Shown here one piece after another: positions 1 through 6,434 of a stretch of 18,856 nt of DNA; positions within the stretch are counted from its first letter, which is position 1; every line of letters starts with the position of its first letter. The notes under the pieces were generated by a model. That model was not told where the DNA came from. It saw only the letters and a list, made by a program, of their open reading frames with translations, and did no database searches. A program made the position numbers and the translations under genes. Source of the DNA: CAG-273 sp964618105 (lineage in GTDB: Bacteria > Bacillota > Clostridia > TANB77 > CAG-508); contig CAZUAJ010000015.1 of assembly GCA_964618105.1 (NCBI GenBank), positions 1 through 18,856 on the forward strand, in the 5' to 3' direction.

Positions 1-48
1 GTTTGTTTTTTATAACATTAATCGTTTTGGTTAAAAAGCTTGCTAATT

Positions 49-74
49 CTACATTCCTTTTTACTAGAATGTAG
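49..74. repeat. Short hairpin next to the CT tract
   Basis: CTACATTC (49-56) and GAATGTAG (67-74) form a perfect 8-bp stem with a 10-nt loop, directly abutting the CT repeat. The plus strand has no T-run after it, only CT repeats. On the minus strand it is followed by AATTAGC. A terminator reading is therefore weak and its role is unknown. Confidence 0.5.
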
Positions 75-106
<32 letters not shown>

Positions 107-237
107 GTGTCAACGGTTTGCGCCATTTTCATGCTTCGTGCCCCTTTTCTTACTTTTTCTTTTGGATTTTTTACTATTATTATATTACTATAACTTTTTT
201 ACATTTGCAACATTTTTTATAATTTTTCTATTTCTTC

Positions 238-258
238 TTAAATTTAAAAGTAAATTCC
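238..258 (+). repeat. Outer inverted repeat, left copy
   Basis: It shares 20 of 21 positions with the reverse complement of 1483-1503; the common core is AAAAGTAAATTCC. A third copy, also inverted, is at 1307-1321 (14 of 15 positions against 246-260). These are either the ends of the insertion element or copies of an older repeat. Confidence 0.7.
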
Positions 259-297
259 ACCAAAAGACTGAGTAGAATTTAGTTTTGGAAATATACA

Positions 298-306
298 TGG
301 TATAAT
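298..306 (+). promoter_or_regulatory. Extended -10 promoter of the transposase
   Basis: TGGTATAAT forms an extended -10 element (TG-N-TATAAT). The region 17 bases upstream has no good -35 hexamer. The predicted start is near 313, which puts the inner inverted repeat at the 5' end of the transcript. Confidence 0.5.
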
Positions 307-311
307 TATAC

Positions 312-329
312 TAATACTTTACTTGGGTA
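312..329 (+). repeat. Inner inverted repeat, left copy
   Basis: TAATACTTTACTTGGGTA matches the reverse complement of 1266-1283 at 17 of 18 positions. It immediately precedes the ribosome binding site (AAGGAGG, 331-337) of the transposase fragment. Confidence 0.8.
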
Positions 330-345
330 CAAGGAGGTATTAATT

Positions 346-1244
346 ATGCAATCAGTAAACCAAAAACATTTAACTTTAGAAGATAGAAATTATATAGAGC
401 AAGCACTTAACCAAAATATGACATTTAAAGAAATAGCTAAATTTCTATCAAAAGATCCTACAACAATTTCGAAAGAAATTAAGAAACATAGAATAAGAAT
501 AGCTACAAAAATACTCTTTCAACATCAAGACAAGGAATTAATCTATCTGCAAGAAATATTGATTTACCTAGAAGAGTAAGATACTCAAAAAGAAAAGACA
601 AAAGAACTCAACCTAAAGATACATCTATTAGAAAAGGCAGAACCTATGAAGATTTTGAAAAATATATATTAGATAATCCTGATACTCAAATTGTAGAAAT
701 GGATACTGTTGAAGGTAAAAAAGGTGGAAAAGTTCTGCTTACACTACTTTTTCGAAATTCAAAATTAATGTTAGCATTTCTTTTAGATGACAAAACATCA
801 AACTCTGTATTGAAAGTATTTAACTGGTTAGAAGCCATATTAGGAAATGGATTGTTCGAAAAAACTTTTCCAATTATTCTAACAGATAATGGAACTGAGT
901 TTTCCAATCCATTAAGTTTAGAATTCAATGATGAAGGAATTGGTAGAACAAGAATATTTTTTTGCAATCCCGGAGCTTCTTATCAAAAAGGAGCACTTGA
1001 AAAAAATCATGAATTTATTCGTTATATACTGCCAAAAGGATTATCTATGGATAATCTGACACAGAATGATATTACAAAAATGGTAAACCATATTAATAGC
1101 CTTACAAGGGCTAGTTTAAACAATGCTACACCTTATGATTTAGCACAAATATTATTACATAAAGATGTATTAAAAAAGTTGAATCTCATAAAGGTTCCAG
1201 CCGAAGAGATTCAACTTAATACAAAACTACTAAAGAAAAATTAA
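346..1244 (+). pseudogene. IS30-family transposase, frameshifted and internally deleted
   Basis: The first part (346 to about 490) encodes an IS30-type helix-turn-helix: residues 9-48 contain LTLEDRNYIEQAL and the recognition-helix region DPTTISKEIKKHR. That frame stops at 579. The rest is in another frame, open from 492 to 1244. It encodes SRQGINLSARNIDLPRR, a basic linker and the DDE core: first Asp in MDTVEG (699-716), second in LTDNGTEF, and the Glu in KGALEKNHEFIR. The catalytic triad is intact. Compared with my memory of full-length members of about 400 residues, two blocks are missing: the Cys-rich zinc finger after the HTH, and the segment between GINL and RNIDLP. A strong AAGGAGG site precedes the start. 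The product is almost certainly inactive as one polypeptide. Confidence 0.9.
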
Positions 1245-1265
1245 TACAATTTAAAAATTTACATA

Positions 1266-1283
1266 TACCCAAGTAAAGTTTTA
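1266..1283 (-). repeat. Inner inverted repeat, right copy
   Basis: TACCCAAGTAAAGTTTTA is the inverted partner of 312-329. It starts 21 bases after the transposase stop codon. The tight fit of both inner repeats around the coding region is typical of insertion-sequence termini or transposase-binding subterminal sites. Confidence 0.8.
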
Positions 1284-1306
1284 ATTAAAAATTACTACAC
1301 AAACGA

Positions 1307-1321
1307 GTGGAATTTATTTTT
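1307..1321 (-). repeat. Third copy of the outer repeat
   Basis: GTGGAATTTATTTTT is the reverse complement of 246-260 at 14 of 15 positions. It lies 23 bases outside the inner right repeat, so the right side of the element carries two copies of the motif while the left has one. Confidence 0.6.
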
Positions 1322-1422
1322 AAAAAATTTTAACCAGTCGTTTATTTGCTATGCAATTTTTTTAAATTTTTCTTTTTCATAATTATATTTTAACATATTT
1401 TCACAAAAAATTTCAATTTTAA

Positions 1423-1458
1423 AAGAGAAAAATCCTTTATTTAGTGGACTTTTCTCTT
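1423..1458 (-). terminator. Hairpin with T-run, candidate backup terminator of the clpC operon
   Basis: Arms 1423-1435 (AAGAGAAAAATCC) and 1446-1458 (GGACTTTTCTCTT) pair at 12 of 13 positions around a 10-nt loop. Read on the minus strand, the right arm ends CTCTTTT and is followed by AAAATTG, so it resembles an intrinsic terminator. It lies about 100 bases beyond the clpC stop and within the tentative insertion element. Confidence 0.5.
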
Positions 1459-1482
1459 GAACTACTAAATTCAATCAAAAGC

Positions 1483-1503
1483 GGAATTTACTTTTATATT
1501 TAA
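1483..1503 (-). repeat. Outer inverted repeat, right copy
   Basis: This is the partner of 238-258, containing GGAATTTACTTTT, with a single mismatch over 21 bases. It ends about 19 bases before the clpC-proximal hairpin. Confidence 0.7.
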
Positions 1504-1521
1504 CCTTTTAGAATGAAAGAC

Positions 1522-1547
1522 AAGAAAAGTGGCAAGCCACTTTTCTT
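1522..1547 (-). terminator. Terminator hairpin after clpC
   Basis: AAGAAAAGTGG (1522-1532) and CCACTTTTCTT (1537-1547) form a perfect 11-bp stem with a 4-nt loop, starting 7 bases after the clpC stop. The minus strand continues with a T/C-rich tail (CTTTTCTTGTCTTTC). The U-tract is imperfect, but position and symmetry support termination of the ctsR-mcsA-mcsB-clpC transcript. Confidence 0.7.
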
Positions 1548-1554
1548 ATTAGGT

Positions 1555-4002
1555 TTAACCTATCACAATTTTATCTTCTTTTGCTTTTATAACGGTTTTC
1601 ATGTTTGGTTTTAAATTTCCATTTAAAATTTCCTCTGCAATTCTATCTTCTAATATATTCTGAATTGCTCTTTTTAAAGGTCTTGCACCATAATTTGTAT
1701 CAACACCTTTTTTTGCAATTAATTCTTTTACACTATCATCAATTTCAATATCAAACTCTTTTTCTTTCATCCTTTTTATTACTTGGTTTAGCATAATATC
1801 AATTATTTGTTTAATGTCTAAGTTTGTTAATTTGTGGAATACTATTATTTCATCTATACGGTTAATAAACTCAGGTCTAAATTGTTTTTTTAATTCTCCC
1901 ATAACATCTTTTTTTATATTTTCATACTCTTTTTGTGTTTCGTCTTTTTCAGTTGCTAAGGTGAAACCTAATGTTGTTTTGTCTGTAATTAACCTTGCAC
2001 CTATATTTGATGTCATTATTATAACTGTATTTTTAAAGTTTACTGTTCTTCCTTGTGCATCTGTTAGTCTACCATCATCTAATATTTGTAATAACATATT
2101 CATTACATCTGGATGTGCTTTTTCAATTTCATCAAATAAAATTACAGAATATGGTTTTCTTCTAATTTTTTCTGTTAATTGTCCACCATCATCAAATCCC
2201 ACATAGCCAGGAGGAGAACCTATTAATTTAGACACAGAATGACTTTCCATATATTCAGACATATCTATTCTAATCATTGCATCTTCATTTCCAAATAAGC
2301 TTTCTGCTAAAGCTTTTGACAATTCGGTTTTACCAACACCTGTTGGACCTAAAAATAGAAATGAACCTATTGGACGGTTTGGATCTTTTAGACCTACTCT
2401 TCCTCTTCTAATTGCTTTTGCAACTGCTTCAACCGCTTCATTTTGCCCAATTACCCTTTCATGCAAAGTTTTTTCTAAATTTTTCAATTTTTCATTTTCA
2501 CTTTGAGTTAATTTTTTTACCGGTACTCCTGTCCAGCTTGCAACAACTTCTGCAATGTCTTCTTCTATTAATATTGTTACACTTTTTGTGTTTTTGCTTT
2601 CCCACTTTTCTTTTTCTTTTTGTAATTTTTCTTTTTTATCTTTAATTTTGTCACGAAGAATTGCTGCTTTTTCAAAATCTTGAACTCTAATTTTATCTTC
2701 TTTTTCTTTATCAAGAGTACTAATTTCATCTTCTAGTTTTTTCAAACTTTCTGGTTGAGTATATGTTTTCATTTTTACTCTTGAAGCAGCTTCGTCAATT
2801 AAGTCAATTGCTTTATCTGGTAAAAACCTATCATTTATATATCTAGTTGATAATTCTACTGCTGATTTAATAGCTTCATCTGTAATTTTTACATTATGAT
2901 GTGCTTCATATTTGTCACGAATACCTTTCAAAATTTCAGCTGTTTCTTCTTTTGTTGGCTCACCAACTGTTACTGGACTAAAACGTCTTTCTAGTGCACT
3001 ATCTTTTTCAATATATTTGCGATATTCATTTAAGGTAGTAGCTCCTATAACCTGCACTTCTCCTCTTGCCAAAAGTGGTTTTAAAATATTAGCTGCATCA
3101 ACAGCACCTTCAGCTGAACCTGCACCTACAATAGTGTGAACTTCGTCAATAAATAATATTACATCACCCGACTTTTTTACTTCTTCTAGGCATTTTTTTA
3201 TTCTTTCCTCAAAGTCGCCCCTATATTTAGCTCCTGCTACCATACTTGCAATATCTAGGTTTACCACTCTTTTATCTTTTAACATTTCCGGTACATCTTC
3301 TGCAATTATTTTTTCTGCTAGTCCTTCTACTACTGCTGTTTTTCCAACACCTGGCTCCCCAATTAAACATGGATTATTTTTAGTTCTTCTTGATAAAATT
3401 TGTATTACTCTTTGAATTTCATCTTTTCTTCCTATAACTGGGTCTAGCTTTCCTTCAGTTGCTTTTTTAGTTAAATCTGTTCCATATTGGTTTAATGTTT
3501 GGGTTTGATTATAGCTTCCTTTGCTTTTTCCTTTTGATTGTTTTTCACTTATACTAGCATTTTCATCTTCATTTATAACTTTAACTATTTCATTATATAA
3601 TTTTTGTGGGTTTACTCCTAAGTCTAGCATTATTCTAGCTGCTACACTATCACCTTCACGCATAATTCCTATAAGTAAATGTTCTGTCCCTATAAATTCT
3701 GTTCCTAATTTTCTGGCTTCTATAAAAGCATTTTCAATTACTCTTTTAGAACGAGGAGTAAAACCAATTTCCTGCCTATTTAGTATAGCATTTCCCCTTC
3801 CTATTAACTCTTCTATTTCTTCTTCAACATTTTCCGCTGTAACTTCTTGAAGTGCAAGTACTTGACTTGCAACTCCGCTTTCTTCTTTTATTAAACCATA
3901 TAAAATATGTTCTGTTCCTATATAGTTATGTCCAAAATCTGCTGCTAGTTCTCCTGAAATTTCTAGCACTTTTTCTGCACTTTTGGTAAATTTATACATC
4001 AT
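1555..4002 (-). CDS. clpC: ATP-dependent Clp protease ATP-binding subunit ClpC
   Basis: Cytosolic Hsp100 (AAA+) unfoldase that feeds substrates to ClpP; 815 residues, the usual length. Order of parts: two N-terminal Clp repeats (about 1-70 and 75-145), the first AAA+ module (Walker A GEPGVGKT at 215-222, Walker B Asp286-Glu287), a coiled-coil M-domain with a UVR-like segment (about 415-470), and the second AAA+ module (GPTGVGKT at 552-559, Asp624-Glu625). A ClpP-docking LGF tripeptide is at 678-680. Glu31 and Glu107, each in a GTEH motif, align with the B. subtilis ClpC residues that bind phosphoarginine. The gene starts with ATGATG behind GAAAGGAAG, 24 bases after mcsB, as the last gene of the CtsR operon. 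A full-length functional product is expected. Confidence 0.97.
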   Translation of the reverse strand: MMYKFTKSAEKVLEISGELAADFGHNYIGTEHILYGLIKEESGVASQVLALQEVTAENVEEEIEELIGRGNAILNRQEIGFTPRSKRVIENAFIEARKLGTEFIGTEHLLIGIMREGDSVAARIMLDLGVNPQKLYNEIVKVINEDENASISEKQSKGKSKGSYNQTQTLNQYGTDLTKKATEGKLDPVIGRKDEIQRVIQILSRRTKNNPCLIGEPGVGKTAVVEGLAEKIIAEDVPEMLKDKRVVNLDIASMVAGAKYRGDFEERIKKCLEEVKKSGDVILFIDEVHTIVGAGSAEGAVDAANILKPLLARGEVQVIGATTLNEYRKYIEKDSALERRFSPVTVGEPTKEETAEILKGIRDKYEAHHNVKITDEAIKSAVELSTRYINDRFLPDKAIDLIDEAASRVKMKTYTQPESLKKLEDEISTLDKEKEDKIRVQDFEKAAILRDKIKDKKEKLQKEKEKWESKNTKSVTILIEEDIAEVVASWTGVPVKKLTQSENEKLKNLEKTLHERVIGQNEAVEAVAKAIRRGRVGLKDPNRPIGSFLFLGPTGVGKTELSKALAESLFGNEDAMIRIDMSEYMESHSVSKLIGSPPGYVGFDDGGQLTEKIRRKPYSVILFDEIEKAHPDVMNMLLQILDDGRLTDAQGRTVNFKNTVIIMTSNIGARLITDKTTLGFTLATEKDETQKEYENIKKDVMGELKKQFRPEFINRIDEIIVFHKLTNLDIKQIIDIMLNQVIKRMKEKEFDIEIDDSVKELIAKKGVDTNYGARPLKRAIQNILEDRIAEEILNGNLKPNMKTVIKAKEDKIVIG

Positions 4003-4026
4003 ATAAACACACTTCCTTTCAATTTA

Positions 4027-5049
4027 TTATGTGTTACTTTTTATTATTTTTTTTATTGTTTCTGCTCTTTTTATTTCTCTTTCATAACCTTCTAAATTTT
4101 CTCCAATATATTTTTGCAAATTAGCAGGTTGAATATATAAATATAATTTTCTTACTTTAGTATCATCTAGTTCATTTATTATTCCCAAGTCTGTTCCAAG
4201 TTTAACATAAGATAATAATTTTCTTGCTTCGTTTTGTGAAATTTTTACTGCATAAGCTAAAGTTCCATAAGCACGATAAACTTTATCTTCTAAATCTATG
4301 GTATTTTTTGCTAAATATTTCCTTACAGTTCTTTCTTGTTCCATAACTTTTTCAGTTATTACATTCAAACTTTTTATAATATCTTCTTCTGTTAAACCTA
4401 AAGTTTGATTATTTGAAATTTCATATAAGTCACTTTGGTTTTGGCGACCTTCACCATACATTTTTTGAATATTCATTCCAAAGCTATTTACTACATTTAC
4501 TATTTTATTAATGTTCTCTGTTATAGTTAATGCTGGTAAATGTACTATTACAGATGCCTTCATTGCAGTACCTACGTCAGTTGGGCAAACTGTTAAATAA
4601 CCATATTTTTTACTTGTTGCATAGGGTAAAAAACTTGATATTTTTTCGTCTATTTCTACTGCTAAGTTTTTTAGATTTTCTAGTTCAAGACCTGAACTAA
4701 AAAATTGCATTTTTATATGGTCTTCATCATTTATCATTATACATATATTTTCTTCATCATTTATTAATATTGCACCTGTGTTTGATTTATTTATTGCAAA
4801 TTCTGAATTAATTAAATTTTTTTCTATTAAACTTACTTTTGTAATATCATCTAAGTCTGCTAAGTCTATAAACCTTAACCCATATCCTATACTTGGAGTT
4901 ATTTCTTTTATTTTATCTTTCACTTCTTTTGCTTGTTCTTTTAAAAACTTAGTTGTAAATGGTATATTGCTAAGGTTTCTAGCAAGCATTACTTTTGAAC
5001 TAATTACTACGTCTGAATCTTTTCCATTTTGTAAATACCAATTTAACAT
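4027..5049 (-). CDS. mcsB: McsB, guanido-kinase-like protein with a substituted active site (probable pseudokinase)
   Basis: Homologue of McsB, the protein-arginine kinase that marks proteins for ClpCP and inactivates CtsR; 340 residues against 363 in B. subtilis. The fold is recognisable along the whole length: SSKVMLARN (17-25), INDEDH (106-111), the CPTDVGT Cys155 region, YGEG (198-201), and a conserved C-terminal domain (EQER, LEDKVYRAYG, LGTDLGII). By alignment with B. subtilis McsB and arginine kinases, all five phosphate-contacting arginines are changed (Lys19, Met21, Lys113, Lys164, Gln195), and the flexible-loop catalytic glutamate is Gln203. Glu109 is kept. The allosteric phosphoarginine motif RDxxRA reads RExxRA (324-329). 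A strong AAGGAGG lies 7 bases before the ATG. It is probably not an active kinase but may act as an adaptor or regulator. Family assignment is certain; the loss of activity is inferred. Confidence 0.93.
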   Translation of the reverse strand: MLNWYLQNGKDSDVVISSKVMLARNLSNIPFTTKFLKEQAKEVKDKIKEITPSIGYGLRFIDLADLDDITKVSLIEKNLINSEFAINKSNTGAILINDEENICIMINDEDHIKMQFFSSGLELENLKNLAVEIDEKISSFLPYATSKKYGYLTVCPTDVGTAMKASVIVHLPALTITENINKIVNVVNSFGMNIQKMYGEGRQNQSDLYEISNNQTLGLTEEDIIKSLNVITEKVMEQERTVRKYLAKNTIDLEDKVYRAYGTLAYAVKISQNEARKLLSYVKLGTDLGIINELDDTKVRKLYLYIQPANLQKYIGENLEGYEREIKRAETIKKIIKSNT

Positions 5050-5095
5050 ATTTTTCCTCCTTGTGCCATTTTTTGGCTTTTATTTAATTTGAATT

Positions 5096-5671
5096 TTACT
5101 TGTTTTTTTCGTCTTTTTTATTTGATATTTTTTTAATTTCATCTCTTATTTTAGCTGCATCTTCGTAACGTTCTTCTTTAACTGCTTGCTTTAATTCAAT
5201 TTCTAGTTTTTCTGTTCTTTCTTCTTTTTCTGTTTTTTTATTTTCTTGCTTTTTTTCTTTTGGTTTATTTTGATCTTTTTTATTATTTTCAGTTAGTTCG
5301 CAACACCTTCCAACATGATTTTTAGAACCATGTATTTTTTTAAGCACTTGGTTTAGTGGGTCTGAAAATGTTTCGTAACATTCCATACAACCTAATTTTC
5401 CATCTGTTACAAATTCATTATAAGTCATTCCACATTTATTACATTGTAATGTATTTGTTTTTGTAAAGTTTGGTAGAAAACTGCTTTCTGTTGCTATGTT
5501 TAAAAAGTCACCTAAAAAATTGGAAAAGCTAATTGGAACATTGAAGTCTAAGCTTTCTAGTCCTAGTTCTCTTGCACACTTGTCGCAAAGTGCCATTTCC
5601 TTTTTTACTCCATTTATAACTTGAGTATATTTAAAGTTTACTTCATTTTTTCCACAATTTTGACATAACAT
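5096..5671 (-). CDS. mcsA: McsA, zinc-finger partner of McsB
   Basis: Activator and partner of McsB, also linked to CtsR control; 191 residues. Two CxxC pairs form the first zinc site (Cys3/Cys6 with Cys29/Cys32) and two more the second (Cys77/Cys80 with Cys95/Cys98). A charged Lys/Glu linker (about 125-155) leads to a C-terminal UVR motif (KQAVKEERYEDAAKIRDEIK), the coiled pair that commonly mediates contact with Clp partners. All eight metal-binding cysteines are present, unlike the damaged active site of the McsB encoded just downstream. The start follows AAAGGAGGTAA at ideal spacing, 37 bases after ctsR, and mcsB begins 46 bases later, so the genes are clearly co-transcribed. Confidence 0.95.
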   Translation of the reverse strand: MLCQNCGKNEVNFKYTQVINGVKKEMALCDKCARELGLESLDFNVPISFSNFLGDFLNIATESSFLPNFTKTNTLQCNKCGMTYNEFVTDGKLGCMECYETFSDPLNQVLKKIHGSKNHVGRCCELTENNKKDQNKPKEKKQENKKTEKEERTEKLEIELKQAVKEERYEDAAKIRDEIKKISNKKDEKNK

Positions 5672-5708
5672 AAAAATTACCTCCTTTAAATTATGTATGT
5701 TTATTTTT

Positions 5709-6155
5709 TTAAACTAAATTTACTAACATATTTTTAAAAATTCTTGCTCTTAAACTATCTTTAATTTCTTTTGGTACTGTTATTAAAACATTGTCACTTG
5801 TTGCTACTTTTAATAGTTTTGCTTCTTTTTTAGAAATAATGCCTTCTGACAAAAAATTACTTATAAAGATGTCTACTTCTTGTGATGTTATTTGATTTTC
5901 TATGCTATTTATTACATGCATTAAATAATTACTTTGTGTTACATTAATTCTTTCAATTCTAATATGACCTCCACCACCCCTTTTGCTTTCTACATAGTAA
6001 CCTTGTGATGGTTTAAACCTTGTTGATATTACATAATTTATTTGTGATGGCACACAATTAAATTGTTGTGCCAAATCATTTCTTTGTATTTCTATAATAT
6101 CTTCATCTTCAAACATCTGCTTTATAAATTCTTCTATTACATCTGACATTCTCAT
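5709..6155 (-). CDS. ctsR: CtsR, heat-shock transcriptional repressor
   Basis: Repressor of clp and ctsR genes; binds RGTCAAA heptad repeats as a dimer. At 148 residues it is close to the family norm (154 in B. subtilis). The N-terminal winged helix-turn-helix includes NCVPSQINYVISTRF (33-47) and the glycine-rich wing SKRGGGGHIRI (57-67), which inserts into the minor groove. Arg59 in the wing corresponds to the B. subtilis arginine targeted by McsB phosphorylation. The C-terminal dimerisation part ends LRARIFKNMLVNL, as expected. It is the first gene of its operon, behind a consensus promoter and a CtsR box, so it is autoregulated. An AAGGAG site sits 8 bases before the ATG; the second ATG, two codons later, would be poorly spaced. 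Confidence 0.97.
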   Translation of the reverse strand: MRMSDVIEEFIKQMFEDEDIIEIQRNDLAQQFNCVPSQINYVISTRFKPSQGYYVESKRGGGGHIRIERINVTQSNYLMHVINSIENQITSQEVDIFISNFLSEGIISKKEAKLLKVATSDNVLITVPKEIKDSLRARIFKNMLVNLV

Positions 6156-6209
6156 TTTATTTACTCCTTGTGTTTATTTTGTGCTTTATATGTGTAATTT
6201 ACATTTATT

Positions 6210-6232
6210 TTTGACTTTGACTTTCTTTGACT
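6210..6232 (-). promoter_or_regulatory. CtsR operator (three heptads)
   Basis: On the minus strand, AGTCAAAGAAAGTCAAA (6232-6216) matches the CtsR consensus RGTCAAA-NAN-RGTCAAA at every fixed position. A further GTCAAA follows directly, giving three tandem half-sites. It starts 10 bases past the -10 box, so bound CtsR would cover the transcription start. Confidence 0.92.
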
Positions 6233-6241
6233 TATATAAAT

Positions 6242-6269
6242 ATTATACCCCTTTTTTTTATTTTGTCAA
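6242..6269 (-). promoter_or_regulatory. Sigma-A promoter of the ctsR operon
   Basis: A perfect -35 TTGACA (6269-6264), a 16-base A-rich spacer and a perfect -10 TATAAT (6247-6242). The predicted start is near 6235. The combination of a full-consensus promoter with an overlapping operator is what a repressor-controlled stress operon needs. Confidence 0.9.
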
Positions 6270-6319
6270 TACATTTTTTAAATTTTTCAAGGGGGGAGAG
6301 TTACAGGATAATAGTTTTG

Positions 6320-6387
6320 TTAAATTGTTTGGCAAAAATACTTTCCCTGTTGCAGGACATGTACATATTCTAAGCCAAACAATTTAA
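6320..6387. other. Unexplained long-stem structured element between topB and ctsR
   Basis: TTAAATTGTTTGGC (6320-6333) and GCCAAACAATTTAA (6374-6387) are perfect 14-bp inverted repeats. After a small internal loop, AATA (6337-6340) can pair with TATT (6366-6369), and the top carries a hairpin CCTG-TTG-CAGG (6346-6356). A smaller hairpin, ATCTC/GAGAT (6398-6402/6412-6416), lies on the topB side. A near-direct repeat, GTTACAGGATA (6300-6310) and GTTGCAGGACA (6349-6359), spans its other edge. Neither strand has a U-tract after the long stem, so it is not a standard terminator. It could be a structured RNA, a small non-autonomous element, or a topB 3' stability structure. Confidence 0.5.
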
Positions 6388-6434
6388 TTATACCTTTATC
6401 TCGTAACGTTGGAGATTTATATATTTTGAAAAAA

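Larger units (their letters stand above)
238..1503 (+). mobile_element. Decayed IS30-family insertion element (ends tentative)
   Basis: The element carries a broken IS30-type transposase flanked by nested inverted repeats. The outer pair, 238-258 and 1483-1503, matches at 20 of 21 positions. The inner pair, 312-329 and 1266-1283, matches at 17 of 18. The transposase promoter (extended -10, TGGTATAAT at 298-306) lies outside the inner pair but inside the outer pair, which favours the outer repeats as the true ends. I see no clear target-site duplication next to either pair. The element lies immediately downstream of the clpC transcription end, so it does not interrupt a host gene visible here. 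Confidence 0.6.

Noticed and set aside
686..967. Minus-strand open frame opposite the transposase
   Set aside because: It is antisense to the conserved DDE core, has no ribosome site and no recognisable domain.
6248..6296. Complementary CCCCTT and AAGGGG flanking the ctsR promoter
   Set aside because: There are only six base pairs around a 35-base loop, a common coincidence with G/C runs; kept out of the feature list.
6181..6387. 68-codon plus-strand frame in the ctsR promoter region
   Set aside because: It runs through the CtsR operator and the promoter and is low-complexity at its start; there is no ribosome site.
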